From Kluyveromyces lactis (taxonomy: Eukaryota; Ascomycota; Saccharomycetes; Saccharomycetales; Saccharomycetaceae), in assembly GCF_000002515.2 (NCBI RefSeq), contig NC_006042.1:1674001-1738000 (forward strand): a stretch of 64,000 bases of DNA, in the 5' to 3' direction. Each line of letters starts with the position of its first letter. The stretch's first letter is position 1. Shown piece by piece: positions 21,869 to 32,057 of the stretch. The position numbers and the translations under genes are program-made. Under the pieces are notes generated by a model. It was given only the letters and a program-made list of their open reading frames with translations, did no database searches and had not been told where the DNA came from.

Positions 21869-22774
21869 CTATATTGCGCGAGTCATTTTACCTCTACGCT
21901 TCAGCTCGAGAGCTTTTTTATAGGGTGGGTTGGTAGGAGACTGTACAGGATCAAGTGCTGGAGTCGAAGTGTCAACATGATAAGTAGCATCGCTGTCAAA
22001 AGATGAAAGGCCACCGCATGCAATGAAAGTGGCGATGGACCTTGGTTCTTCATGATAGTTGGGACATTTATCTTCAAGCCTGAGTTTACCGATATCGCAT
22101 CCCTGGAAGAAGTCTTCTACTGAAGAATTTACATCTAATTTTGGTTCCCAGTTTGCTGGTGGATTGTAACCAAGGCAGACGATAAATGATTCTAATGATG
22201 TTCCTCTTGAAGATCTTGGTTTAGCGCAAATAACTTTCTCAAAAAGATATCCAAGCTGAGAATACAACATGTCTATATCTCTTCCTCTAAATATTTTGGC
22301 AACAAAATTTCCACCTTTTCTTAACAAACAGGTAGATAGCTGTAATGCGCTTAAAATTAACTGCTGTTGAACATACTCGTCTAAATCGTGTAAACCGGTG
22401 ACATCTGGCGCACCATCGCTACAAATAAAATCAGCTTTCTTACCCTCAAAAAGCTCGGTTATGGTTTGTAGAGTTTTAGGATGTGTAATATCCGCCTGTA
22501 ATGTGATTACATTATCGATCGGTGACATGGGCTGCAAATCAACTGCAACAATCTTTCTATCTGAATTATCTGAACTCTGAGGAAATAGTCTTCTAGACAA
22601 GACCTGAGACCAAGATCCCGGAGCAGCGCAAAGGTCCACCACTCGTACAGCCTGCTGCAAAAAATGAAAGTCGTCGTCTAACTGTAATAACTTGAAAGCG
22701 GATCTCGCACGGTATCCTTGTTCCTTAGCCTTTCTGTAGTACAGATCACGTTTATCTTTACTACTCTTCCCCAT
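21869..22774 (-). CDS. TRM7: tRNA 2'-O-methyltransferase Trm7 (FtsJ family)
   Basis: A 301-residue FtsJ-type methyltransferase that modifies positions 32 and 34 of the anticodon loop of certain tRNAs, with partner proteins Trm732 and Rtt10 in baker's yeast. The SAM-binding motif is [15 protein letters not shown] near residue 47. The K-D-K-E catalytic set appears as Lys in [16 protein letters not shown], Asp in [13 protein letters not shown], Lys in [11 protein letters not shown] and Glu in [12 protein letters not shown]. Length agrees with S. cerevisiae Trm7 (310). The C-terminal 60 residues are variable. Confidence 0.95.
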   Translation of the reverse strand: MGKSSKDKRDLYYRKAKEQGYRARSAFKLLQLDDDFHFLQQAVRVVDLCAAPGSWSQVLSRRLFPQSSDNSDRKIVAVDLQPMSPIDNVITLQADITHPKTLQTITELFEGKKADFICSDGAPDVTGLHDLDEYVQQQLILSALQLSTCLLRKGGNFVAKIFRGRDIDMLYSQLGYLFEKVICAKPRSSRGTSLESFIVCLGYNPPANWEPKLDVNSSVEDFFQGCDIGKLRLEDKCPNYHEEPRSIATFIACGGLSSFDSDATYHVDTSTPALDPVQSPTNPPYKKALELKRRGKMTRAI

Positions 22775-23108
22775 TGTTTTCCTTTTGATGTCTTGATAAG
22801 CCTTACTTAATTTTCCGTAAGTATATCGGTTTACTTCCTAAATCGAAAATCGCCTTGGGTCGCCTTCCACTGAATACTTAACTACTCGCGACAGTTTATC
22901 TTCATTTACCGCTTCTATCATAAAAGCTGTAACTGGATTTCAGTTTTCGAAGCTTCAAAGCTTTTGACGAATGTTGAAAAATTTTAAAGTGATACATGGT
23001 TTTAACAGTGAAGAAAGTATAAGTTCGATCGAATTAAAGCTTATAGCGATCAATCCGAGTGTCTATTAGCGTGGGTAGTACCAGTGGATAAATTTAGTAT
23101 CGCATAGA
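22775..23108. other. Divergent TRM7-RSM10 promoter
   Basis: A 334-base divergent promoter. It contains a short inverted repeat GAAGCTTCAAAGCTTT near 22949-22965. No gene is seen. Confidence 0.5.
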
Positions 23109-23732
23109 ATGAACATGTTCAGGCAGGCTGTACGTAGTTTCGTGAGGTACCAATCAACTACATCATTAAATCCTAAAATTCTTCCATTCAATGCCAAGGA
23201 GACTCCAATCCCAAAATGTGTGGAAGCTGTGTACCATGCACCATTGAAGATCGAACCAACACACCGTGATTTGATAGCTGATATCCAATTACGTTCATAT
23301 GATAATGAAAATCTAGACTTTTTCTCCAGTTTTGTTCTAAGAGCTGGTTATTATTTAGGAATTCCAATGAAAGGGCCAAAACCACTACCAACAAAGAGAA
23401 AACGTTGGACTGTTATCAGAGCTCCATTCGTGATGGCTAAGTCGAAGGAGAACTTTGAAAGACATACACATGCTAGGTTAATCCGTCTATACGATTGTAA
23501 CACCGAATTGGTAGAAACTTTATTATCATATATTTCCAAGCACGGTATCAGTGGTGTTGGTATCAAATGTAACTTATATCAAAGAGAACCTATAGATTTG
23601 GACAGTAAAAAAGACGGCCCGGAGTTGGAGAATATTGATATCTCGTCCCAACTTCAAGGTCTGGATGACGTTGTTGGTGCTAAGGTTGTTGAATTATTGA
23701 ACAATCCAGAATTCAAAAAACATTTGCAATAA
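23109..23732 (+). CDS. RSM10: Mitochondrial ribosomal small-subunit protein uS10m
   Basis: A 207-residue uS10-family protein of the mitochondrial 37S subunit. A basic N-terminal presequence ([14 protein letters not shown]) is followed by the S10 fold: [15 protein letters not shown] near residue 60, [41 protein letters not shown] near 95-135 (cited as a region), and a final strand [13 protein letters not shown]. Length matches S. cerevisiae Rsm10 (203). A Puf3-type element lies in the 3' UTR. Confidence 0.94.
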   Translation: MNMFRQAVRSFVRYQSTTSLNPKILPFNAKETPIPKCVEAVYHAPLKIEPTHRDLIADIQLRSYDNENLDFFSSFVLRAGYYLGIPMKGPKPLPTKRKRWTVIRAPFVMAKSKENFERHTHARLIRLYDCNTELVETLLSYISKHGISGVGIKCNLYQREPIDLDSKKDGPELENIDISSQLQGLDDVVGAKVVELLNNPEFKKHLQ

Positions 23733-23800
23733 AATTCCAGTCCGAACGACTGGCACCGGTCCAGCAAAACAACATGCACATATCTATAATTTCGAAGGCC

Positions 23801-23808
23801 TGTATATA
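23801..23808 (+). promoter_or_regulatory. Puf3-type element in the RSM10 3' UTR
   Basis: CCTGTATATA, with the TGTATATA core 69 bases after the RSM10 stop codon, fits the Puf3 consensus CNTGTANATA. Puf3 targets mRNAs for mitochondrial ribosomal proteins in S. cerevisiae. The following TATA repeats weaken the specificity of the match. Confidence 0.45.
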
Positions 23809-23870
23809 TACAACAATAAATAATTCAACGAGACGTACCCAAATCTCTATCACATATATTATGTATCGAT

Positions 23871-24293
23871 TTATCCGTACATATTGAAATCCTCCTCAAG
23901 TTCACATTGAGATGTGTCAATTTCGACTTTCTTTGACCTGAGATCATCTCTGCACATGGGACATGTATGGTTGTTCTGTAGCCATATAGATAGGCACTCT
24001 AGATCAAACTTATGGTTACAGCGAGGAACTTTTGCCACTAAAGGATATGGGTCGTCGAGGAAATTGCACTGGCATATCGCACATGTGTCTTCTGCCTTTA
24101 ACTTACTATTGGGCACCCTGGGCAGTGAGTCTATATAAGTTTCAGACATTCCTTTCTGCTGATCGTCTTGATCAAATTCAAGAGTTGAACCAAGCAATTC
24201 TTGTAGTGCTGCTATACTATCAACGGAAACCGGTTCATTTGAAAGATAAGCACTTCTCAACAAACTCCGTAACGCCTGCTCTGGAGTTGACAT
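23871..24293 (-). CDS. RING-H2 protein, YBR062C-like
   Basis: A 140-residue protein with a C-terminal RING-H2 domain at about residues 70-120: CAICQCNF, then CNHKFDLECL, then CPMCRDDL, giving the C3H2C3 zinc pattern. Such proteins are usually E3 ubiquitin ligases. The acidic ending ELEEDFNMYG resembles that of S. cerevisiae YBR062C (180 residues), and the position beside RSM10/TRM7 fits. YBR062C has an intron in baker's yeast. Here I find no donor (GTATGT/GTAAGT) upstream and the ATG-started frame looks complete, so I call no intron. Confidence 0.8.
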   Translation of the reverse strand: MSTPEQALRSLLRSAYLSNEPVSVDSIAALQELLGSTLEFDQDDQQKGMSETYIDSLPRVPNSKLKAEDTCAICQCNFLDDPYPLVAKVPRCNHKFDLECLSIWLQNNHTCPMCRDDLRSKKVEIDTSQCELEEDFNMYG

Positions 24294-24688
24294 AACCTAG
24301 TAAAATATGATATTGAACGTATTTCACGAATTAATAATCGTTTACTAGAAATTTAACCAGACTCTCTTTTCCCTGTGTTAGTCCTTGACAAAAGCGCCAG
24401 GTTAAGATCTTCATTAAGAATGAATTAAGGTCTTTACTTTAATCTGTACTTTCGGAATCGGTGTTTAAACTGAAGAGACAAAGAAAATAAAACAACTGAT
24501 AAAAGCCTGATGAGGTGTATGCTCTGGGAACGTATATTGGTTGTTCCCATTCTATTTGGTGCTAATTAAGATGTACCTAGCGTTACAAGGTTTTATATAC
24601 GGTCAGTATTATTATTATGTGGTTGTATTTCTTTTTTGTGCATTGTATTAAGTTTTGTAATTATTAGGAATCATGATTATTGTTATGT
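24294..24688. other. Promoter of the RING gene and 3' end of the next gene
   Basis: About 400 bases between two minus-strand genes. No splice donor, tRNA or open frame of note. Confidence 0.45.
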
Positions 24689-25180
24689 TCATAATGGGTT
24701 AAACATCCTTCTGTCCCATATTAGGACATCAGCAGGTTTGTTCAAAATGGTTTGTGTTCCTGTAGAGCTTCCATTGAATCTAATTGACATCGAAGGATAA
24801 TAATTGGAAATGTCTTCTACCAAATCTGTTTCGATGAAGTCAGCATCTGCTCCTGTAATAACCTGAGCATTACCCAGTGCACAAGTAGCATTTTCTTTTA
24901 TATAGCCTATGCTGAGAGATGTTGCTTTCACAAGTTGTAGAATAATAACGAATATCAAAGCAATGGATAGGAAACGTACATTAAAACCAGATTTTTGGAC
25001 TGCTTCTTGTGGCATCTGAGTCGGCGAGTCTAGAACATGCATTTGGAAACTGTCTACATCTTCGTACGCATATGTGGGACTGCCAATGAGCTCAGCTGAG
25101 AACATTGGCCAAAGAACCATTTCGTACAATTGATTAAATGCGAATAGAAAAGAGTAAAACAAAACTCCAAGTGAATTCAT
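24689..25180 (-). CDS. Small membrane protein of unknown function
   Basis: A 163-residue protein that I do not recognise by sequence. Residues 4-27 are hydrophobic and aromatic (VLFYSFLFAFNQLYEMVLWP) and residues 69-85 form a clear membrane segment (FLSIALIFVIILQLV). The C-terminal half is polar, with one possible glycosylation site (NGSS). It starts from an ATG and is not overlapped by another gene. In the matching interval of S. cerevisiae lie YDR042C and YBR063C, so it may correspond to one of these, but that is only a positional guess. Confidence 0.65.
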   Translation of the reverse strand: MNSLGVLFYSFLFAFNQLYEMVLWPMFSAELIGSPTYAYEDVDSFQMHVLDSPTQMPQEAVQKSGFNVRFLSIALIFVIILQLVKATSLSIGYIKENATCALGNAQVITGADADFIETDLVEDISNYYPSMSIRFNGSSTGTQTILNKPADVLIWDRRMFNPL

Positions 25181-25446
25181 AAGTAGCGAATGTAATAATA
25201 TTTGATGTTAGAAAGTCTTCGGAAAAAGCAAAACCGAATTGATGGTCACACAGAGAGCTCTGGAAAATAGCAAATATTTTATGAATGCATTGGTGATTTC
25301 AGATACACAATCGACCGTATGCTTATATTTATATTAAAATACGACTTTCAAGTGACATAAAAGAATGACAGCCTGTATTTACACCACACGTAAGGCTGTC
25401 ACAACAAAATTGTGTTTCTTGAGAAAAATTTCAATTGAACCCTCCG

Positions 25447-26355
25447 TCACAAATCCAGTGTGTGTCTGCGACGTGAAGACTTAGACTTAGTATGTAAATC
25501 GGATTTAGATCCCGATTTTGGTTTGCCCTTTTTCTTACCAGGTTCCGTACCTATTATTTTGGCATCTTTTGTAATAATTTTCTGTACCAAACGATCCCAT
25601 TCTGGTTCTGAGTTCACATTATTGACATCAAAATCATCTGATAGACAAGATGTTATATGGATTCTATTTCCTTTCATCAGAAGGTAACATTTCTCCACGG
25701 TGGGTCCCACTTTAAACTTTGGTAGTATCGATATTAATTTTTGTGTCCACAAATCCGGATCTTGTTTGAATGTTAAAGTTGCGATCCTAAGTTTCGAATT
25801 CAATTTCAATGACGTATTCTCACGCTCCAAATTATTATTAGTAGCGACTATTAGCTGGGAAACAATCTGAGACTCTGTCAGATTAGGGTCTATATTGTAT
25901 AGGAAAAATGTATCCTTGGTATCGTTGACATTGGAGTTAAACGGCAGTTCTCGAACTCTCCACTTCCGAATGGATTCTGCTTGTTTCAATTTATCTATAT
26001 TCAACGGTGCTACTTGTTTTGAGCTTAGTCCAATGAACCTTTTCATCATATCATTCTTCGGAATCACTGAATCCGCATTCTCGTTCAACAATTGTTTCAT
26101 CGAATTCCTTAAATGCATCGGTATTCCATGTTCGAAGTCGTTCAAACAAACTTGACATATCAGATTCTTCGTAGCACATTTAGGACAGCATATGGTATGA
26201 AAAGTTGTGTGGTTTATTGTGTACGAGTATGAATCGAATGGGAAGGTACAAAACTTACATTCTCTACCATTGGGGTATCTTATCAAAGTTGGGGTGTTTT
26301 CCCCTAATGGCAAACACCGTTCGCAAATCTTCAACTCCCCAGTATCCTGACTCAT
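25447..26355 (-). CDS. ECM2: Spliceosomal zinc-finger protein Ecm2/Slt11
   Basis: A 302-residue pre-mRNA splicing factor. The first 100 residues hold paired zinc-binding cysteines: CERCLPL, CKFC, CCPKCATKNLICQVCLNDFEHGIP, the pattern of the Ecm2/RBM22 N-terminus that contacts U6 snRNA and U2/U6 helix II. An RRM-like domain follows (about 150-250, DTFFLYNIDPNLTESQIVSQL). The tail is a Lys/Arg/Ser-rich stretch. The frame is open further upstream, but the first ATG is at 26353-26355, matching the family start MSQDTGELKICERC. S. cerevisiae Ecm2 has 364 residues. Confidence 0.9.
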   Translation of the reverse strand: MSQDTGELKICERCLPLGENTPTLIRYPNGRECKFCTFPFDSYSYTINHTTFHTICCPKCATKNLICQVCLNDFEHGIPMHLRNSMKQLLNENADSVIPKNDMMKRFIGLSSKQVAPLNIDKLKQAESIRKWRVRELPFNSNVNDTKDTFFLYNIDPNLTESQIVSQLIVATNNNLERENTSLKLNSKLRIATLTFKQDPDLWTQKLISILPKFKVGPTVEKCYLLMKGNRIHITSCLSDDFDVNNVNSEPEWDRLVQKIITKDAKIIGTEPGKKKGKPKSGSKSDLHTKSKSSRRRHTLDL

Positions 26356-26445
26356 GTTCACCTGCTCGTTGTGCTCTGCTGGCAGTGCCACCGATGACAA
26401 GATCAACGAACTCGACTTATATTAATCAGATTTCTTTGATAACAT

Positions 26446-26453
26446 CTCATCGC
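26446..26453 (-). promoter_or_regulatory. PAC motif upstream of ECM2
   Basis: The minus strand reads GCGATGAG, about 90 bases upstream of the ECM2 start. This is the same element seen before MTR3 and RPC11, typical of RNA-metabolism genes. Confidence 0.5.
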
Positions 26454-26614
26454 ATTGGTACTATTTTTTTTCAAATTTCTTTTCATTCTTTCCATAGTGA
26501 AAGTATTACCTTGCAATATGCAGCGGATACTTAATTACAAAAGAGAGATGAGCTTTACTAAGAGTTATAAGAATACGCACATAGAATATTAGAGAAAGTG
26601 CGATCTAGCAGAAT

Positions 26615-26724
26615 GTAAAAGGATCAGGGTTAAAAAGCTATGTCAAAATAAGGATTCCTCATGAGTTGATCGGTTGAAGAAATTCATGTTGTTGTTGTTA
26701 GGTGTATCATCATAAAAAGTTTAC
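26615..26724 (-). ncRNA. SNR47: C/D box snoRNA snR47
   Basis: Minus-strand C box ATGATGA (plus 26707-26713) and D box CTGA (plus 26624-26627) are closed by a GTAAA/TTTAC end stem (26720-26724 with 26615-26619). The 11 bases AGCTTTTTAAC just before the D box match the complement of 18S rRNA at GTTAAAAAGCT, placing the fifth base on the adenosine methylated by snR47 (A619 in S. cerevisiae). Before a D' box (CCGA, plus 26670-26673) lies TGAATTTCTTCA, complementary to 25S rRNA around A2220, the other snR47 target. ATGAGGA serves as C'. In S. cerevisiae snR47 also lies beside NRG1. rRNA complementarity is from memory. Exact ends are approximate. Confidence 0.9.
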
Positions 26725-27497
26725 TGTATTCTGCTTTCTCGACACTTTCTCTTAGTTGCAAGTATATAGATTAGAAGAAGGTAAGATTTCCATTGATCGC
26801 AGTGAGCAATGAAAATATATCGAGGCCTCTCGATATTTGTATCCTTGGTGTCTTTCGGAACTGCTACTGAGTATAATAAAAGTAAAAAACTGGTTATCAT
26901 CAAGTAACCTTGAGTCTAACTTACAGTGACAGGAGGTCTCTCTCTTTTATACCTGTTGGTAAAAATTTTCTTGGGCCTGAAATTAACAAATGACACCCAT
27001 ACACTACATAATGAAATATCCGGGTAACAATATATGCTCTAGTGCTTATTTGGCACACCAAGCTCAAGAAACGGTACAATTTTGTATGGACCATATAGAT
27101 TGTGAAGGTTCAACATCAGCCATGAATTAGGGCAAAGCGTGTTATATAATTACACAAAAACTATTTAGAGAACTAAATGCCAAAACGTTTTTGATACGTA
27201 AGATATAAAGAGAGCAAAGGCAAATTCATAGTGACGAGAGGTCAAATTTCTTAGTCTAATTATATGTGAGGTTTAACTAAACTTAAGGTTGGTAATTACC
27301 TAAAAAGAGGATACCATGGAAGATTTTAATGGTCCAAATTTCAAGTAAGAATGATGGATCACTACAACAAAACATAGAGAGAGTATTTGCTGTGGTGATG
27401 ATGCAAGCAGTACACGTTTGGGTATAATACACAAGGGAGAAAACTTTATGAGGATTTTTTTTGTTTAATTGGTTTTAATCTGTATCCTTTGGAAGCG

Positions 27498-28571
27498 TCA
27501 TGGTATCAAGCTCCGCGTATTTATTGAAGGCTGTTGTTCCTCGGGCATTGGGTTATTCTTGAAATGGGTTCTGTAATGTTGTATATAATTATCGTGCCTT
27601 GAGAATCGTTGATTACAACCGGGGAACTGACATTGATGACGCTTCTCTCCGGTATGAATTCTGTTGTGACGGGCAAGGTGACCTGATGTAGTGAACCCTC
27701 TGGAGCAAATCTTACAGATGTATTTTCTCCTTTCAGCTAATGGCAAGTCTTTAGTGTTCGACTGTTTACCTGTGTTGGAGATTTTATGCTGTTGACTTGC
27801 CTTTGGTTTACGGTCTTGCCGACTAGACCTTTTACTTTTCGAAGCAATTGGAGTAGAATACGAAGAAGAAGAAGGCGAGGTTGATGTGGAAGAGTTCATT
27901 GAGCCAGCAATGTTGGAGCGTGGAATGTCATTATTGGAGATTACGTTATTTTTCCCCGAATCCAATGTCTCTACTTTTACATCATCACCATTGGAAAGCG
28001 AAGAAGTCGAGCTCGAGAAACTGGGCTTTTGTTGATGAGTGGGAGGGAGTAAAGGTTCAGAACCAATGAAGTAATGACCTTGACTTGGGTTATGAATTTG
28101 AGTCTGGGTTTGAACTTGATTATGGTCTGGTCCTGTGAATAAGAACCTATCTAATGATCTTTTGGCTTGTAGTTCGGCTGATGCTGTAGGAGGTGGAAGA
28201 ACTAATGGTAACAAGGGTGACGATCCTGTCGCCATAGAAGAAATAGATAGTGATGATGCAGTAGATGATGAAGAGTGTGTAGCCCCCATCATAGGAGGAA
28301 CCCCATAAGGGCTATGGATAGCCATATGCAGAGGTGGTAGAACCGGCCTCGAAGTATTTTGGCCAATTGTGGAAGCCACTATGCTATAGCTTTGATGTAC
28401 CGGTGCTCCGTATTGATCATGAACGATGTTGGAATTAGTTACATTGTTCAAGTTACCATTGAAATTGATATTAGCGTGGATATTATCAGTAGCGGAGTTA
28501 TTACAGCTATTACTGCTGGAACCCCATGCAATTCCACTCGTTAGTGGCATTTTTTGTTCGACAACAGACAT
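27498..28571 (-). CDS. NRG1: C2H2 zinc-finger repressor, Nrg1/Nrg2 type
   Basis: A 357-residue transcriptional repressor. Two adjacent C2H2 fingers lie near the C-terminus (about residues 285-338): CKICSRGFTTSGHLARHNRIH, with linker TGEKRHQ, and CQFPGCNQRFSRHDNYIQHYRTH (cited as a region). The rest is low-complexity Ser/Thr/Asn/Gln-rich, as in Nrg proteins that recruit Ssn6-Tup1 and repress glucose-repressed and stress genes by binding CCCT/CCCTC. A basic stretch (KSKRSSRQDRKPK) precedes the fingers. It stands for both NRG1 and NRG2 of baker's yeast, which are duplicates from the genome duplication. It lies next to HEM13, as NRG1 does there. Confidence 0.88.
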   Translation of the reverse strand: MSVVEQKMPLTSGIAWGSSSNSCNNSATDNIHANINFNGNLNNVTNSNIVHDQYGAPVHQSYSIVASTIGQNTSRPVLPPLHMAIHSPYGVPPMMGATHSSSSTASSLSISSMATGSSPLLPLVLPPPTASAELQAKRSLDRFLFTGPDHNQVQTQTQIHNPSQGHYFIGSEPLLPPTHQQKPSFSSSTSSLSNGDDVKVETLDSGKNNVISNNDIPRSNIAGSMNSSTSTSPSSSSYSTPIASKSKRSSRQDRKPKASQQHKISNTGKQSNTKDLPLAERRKYICKICSRGFTTSGHLARHNRIHTGEKRHQCQFPGCNQRFSRHDNYIQHYRTHFKNNPMPEEQQPSINTRSLIP

Positions 28572-29031
28572 AATCTTGCCGATCAGCTCTTCTCTGATTG
28601 ACCTTAAACTTGTATTTTTGAAAGCTTTGGCTGGTACCTTGTCTTCTGGCTATGTGAAACTGAAAGAACCAAAGGCAAAAAAAACAAAGAGGAGATAGTA
28701 CAATAAGGAGTGGATCTAAGTTTTCAAGACCCTGGGTAGAACCATGTACTGTAAAGCTGTTCTATAGAAGACTATTCTCTTTCTCTCTGTTAGACTTTAC
28801 TCACGTTAATGTAAAGTGTCTCCGGCCGGATTAAAAGCTTCAGAATTAGGAAGAAGGAAGATAGGATGATGATATAACAATTTAAAGGAAATAATATAAC
28901 ACAAAAACCCTTCTTTTGAAAGACTTGAATGTTTGTAATGTAGGTAACTACGCAGAATGAATGAAAAACCTAACCACGAACCGATAAAGGACGTAATGAT
29001 TAACTGGACCCAAATCATAAAAAGCATCCAC

Positions 29032-29056
<25 letters not shown>
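29032..29056. repeat. (AT)n run in the NRG1-HEM13 gap
   Basis: About twelve AT units; may serve as a TATA-like or easily melted element for NRG1. Confidence 0.8.
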
Positions 29057-29062
<6 letters not shown>

Positions 29063-31908
29063 TCAGGGCCGAGAGATAAACCTATAGATACGCTGTGCCT
29101 AGCACAAAATATGTGAGTATCTCCAAAATGCTAGGCAAATATTGAGCGGTTTTTGGAATCTACTTTTTCTTTTAATAGAGAAATCAGTACCCAAAGTCAT
29201 GTCAAAAAACTGTGCCTTGCCCACATTTCTTAAAGACAGGTAGCCATGAATCAAGTGTCCATTCCCTTTCTTGCTCATATAGAGGAACTATATTGAAGGC
29301 ATGCTAAGACCTAAGAATCCACCACCGTAAAAACTCCATTCTACATACTAAAATCAAAGGAAATTAAAAAGACAAAAAAAAAAACACCGAAGGGAAAACA
29401 GTGTATGATCCTTTGGCAAACTCCAAGAACAGCTCACAGCATGATTTTCCCTAATTCCTGCAAAAAAAGAGAGGAAAATGCGAAGATCCAGTGGGGGCCG
29501 TAACAACGGTGTACGAGTTATTCCTTTGACGGCGATTAGTAAAATATTAGAAATTCTACACAAAAACATGGATAGTTTGTTTTCTTCTCTCGAGCGACGT
29601 TTGTTTCCTTGGTGGGTTTAAGGAAAAATATAGCCACGCACTGAAAACTCCGCAGGACGCGGAGAGGGCGGATGGTAAAGTTTACGTTATTTCGTACGTA
29701 TGATCGGCTGAAGCAGTTATGTTTCAAGTTCCTTATTCCTTACACCTACTAACCTTAACTCACAAGCCTCGTTCTCATTCTTGATTCTTAGTCAATGGGC
29801 TTAGGACCCCGTTTACCATACAGAATTAGTGTTCTTGGTGGTGGACCTACCCCCAGCCACCTAACCACCTAGCCACGCATTGTAACCTTATTATTTCTTA
29901 ACTATGAGAGATTTTATTTCATTTTCTTAAAACTAAACCTGTACGAAATGGGAAACAAAGCAAAAGAAAAAAAAAATAAACCCAACTTCAGGAATAGATT
30001 GCAGGAATTGGCTTTTCTCAGTAGATAATTTCTTGGCAAAATGTCATTTCCAGTGTGCATGTAGGTATATGTTGTAGCTACGTATTCTTTTTTTTAGACA
30101 AATATGCTCCTGGTCATGGTTATCTTTAACCAATACACGGCGAGAGCTGATTACTCTGTCGTTAATGTGGAGAGCTGTGTCCTTGTATGCTCTTCTGGAC
30201 AAGAGACTAGATTTCCATTCTGGCAATCAATGACACCGTGCTCCAGAAGACGGAAAGGAGAATGATGTGTCTTTGTTTATCTAAGAATGCTCCTACGTTC
30301 TTATCTAAAGTGGCGGTCCCTGTCTGGGCAACAAAAATCGATAGCCAAAGAGTTGTTCCGGGAGAGGTCTAGATCCCTGAACAGCCAAACTCCATTTTCT
30401 CACATTTTTTTGTGATTCTGCGAGGAAAAAGAACTCAATTCAGCTTTCTTTTTCATTTGCGTCGCACGGTGTAATGTGCTGTAGGTCCCTGTTTCGAGAA
30501 AGTGTTGAGATTAGGATGGAACCGGCTGGTCAAGGGTTTACTAGAGGAATTTTTCAGTTCGCCGATTCGATGCTTAATGCTCTGTCTTGGTTCATGGTCG
30601 TGGTGGGTGTTTTTTTGCTCAATCCATGGAAATAACAACCGGTATGTTGCCAGAAACGTTAGTTATTAAATTGTTGGTAGATTAAACAATCTTATCTAAG
30701 TATACTTTTGGAGCTAACTGGTGGGCACTATGATTGAAACTAGCAGTTCAAAAGGAAACTTAGAAAGAATCAGCCTCAAAGCTCGGCAGTTTCCCAATCA
30801 GGGGTTCGCTCCACTGCCTCTGTGCGTATATTCCCATTATTCCTTGTTAAAGAACGGAAAGCTAAGAAAAAAACATGCATGGTTGAGTGAGGTTTCATCC
30901 AGATTGAACATGGACCCTTCCAATCTTTTGCTTTCTCTGGTTCTTTTTGAAACAATCGTTGGCGTTTTTCCCTACGAACTTTCTGAGCAATTCTCTTACA
31001 TCCGCTATTCGTAGATAGAAGAATATTCTAAAAAAAATGTAAAAAACGAGATGACATCACTTAGATGATGTCGTAGCTCATATGATCCGTGTAAGTGCAA
31101 CTTTTCGTTCCTTTCTCAACGGATCAATGGTACCAAGAACCCGGAACAACTTCCACAAAAAAGGCGTAGTAAGAATGTTATTTTTTACAGGCATCACTCC
31201 ACTCGACAAAAGACCTAGACAATTTCCAAAAACATTCCATTGAAAAGGGTTTTTCTTATTTTTCATTGAAATGTAAGTGCGATTAGTTTTTCTGGGCGAC
31301 ATACCCCGACAATATTACGAAAGTTACGAAAGTGGAAACTAAGGTGCTCGGGGAGGAAGAGGATTTCGAAAAAAGGAAGTCTCGGCCGTACCTGAATCCG
31401 AAATCACATATGTTTATCCGGAGATAGTTGGATGCGCAATTCTGACTGGTAGAGAAAAGCATAGGGAATTCTAGGCAGTGCCATGGTTATACGACAACAC
31501 GACAAGTACACCTGATATCCCTTCTCGAAGTACAAAGCATAATATGACCGAAAGTGAGAGTCTTGGGTGTGCATATTGTGCAACATGTTTACGGTGGCTT
31601 GGGGGAGGCTGTGGTTGTATTAGGAACTGTTGGCCGGCTCTCTCTTGTGGAATGTTCCCGGCTCATAGATCAAAATTCATCAACTTTCTATTTTCTTACG
31701 ACGAAGTTTGTTATTATTTTTTTTGGCATGGAAGGAACGCGATCTTCAGCTTGAAATAAGTTATCACTGAAAAACAAAGCCAGTAGAAAACATGAGCACA
31801 GTGTATTCTTTGACTCTCACGGCTACATTACAAGAAATGTATCTAACTGTATGGAGCTAATACTATTTGATACCATACTACCAAGGTTCATGTTAACAAG
31901 CTAGTAGG

Positions 31909-31929
31909 TCTATTGTTTTCTAATTGTTT
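31909..31929 (+). promoter_or_regulatory. Tandem Rox1-like sites upstream of HEM13
   Basis: TCTATTGTTT and CTAATTGTTT lie side by side; both fit the core YYNATTGTTY bound by the hypoxic repressor Rox1 in S. cerevisiae, where HEM13 is a main target. They lie about 970 bases before the inner HEM13 start. Rox1 control of HEM13 need not hold in Kluyveromyces. Confidence 0.35.
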
Positions 31930-32046
31930 CTGTGTATATTGTATTCCAATCGGCACTTACGTGGCATACACGGAAAGAAAACCAGGAAGACCCTTTTTCT
32001 CTCATAGAAAGTCATGAGAATCATAAACTGAAAAGAGGAACGATAG

Positions 32047-32057
32047 GGATTCGAACC
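32047..32057 (-). promoter_or_regulatory. Isolated Pol III box B, possible tRNA relic
   Basis: The minus strand reads GGTTCGAATCC, a perfect TFIIIC box B, inside a T-arm-like context (CGGGG-TTCGAAT-CCCTA) followed by a seven-base TCGTTCC that could be a 3' acceptor strand and then by TTTT. I find no matching 5' acceptor, box A or anticodon arm upstream, so it is not an intact tRNA. It may be the 3' remnant of a tRNA gene or a stand-alone TFIIIC site. Confidence 0.5.

Larger units (their letters stand above)
26356..27497. other. ECM2-NRG intergenic region with snR47
   Basis: This holds the ECM2 promoter with a PAC motif (26446-26453), the snR47 gene (26615-26724), a CCGGGTAA Reb1-type site at 27019-27026, and the 3' end of the NRG gene. 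No protein gene is seen. Confidence 0.6.

Noticed and set aside
24294-24560. Possible 5' intron of the YBR062C-like gene, as in S. cerevisiae
   Set aside because: A GACTAAC-like branch sequence is present upstream, but no donor matches and the ORF has its own good ATG.
27388-27450. Second C/D snoRNA near the NRG gene (GTGATGATG on the plus strand)
   Set aside because: No D box CTGA at a suitable distance and no recognisable rRNA guide.
30721-31014. 97-codon open frame in the NRG1-HEM13 gap
   Set aside because: Begins with a non-ATG codon and has no recognisable domain; length within chance for a 4 kb gap.
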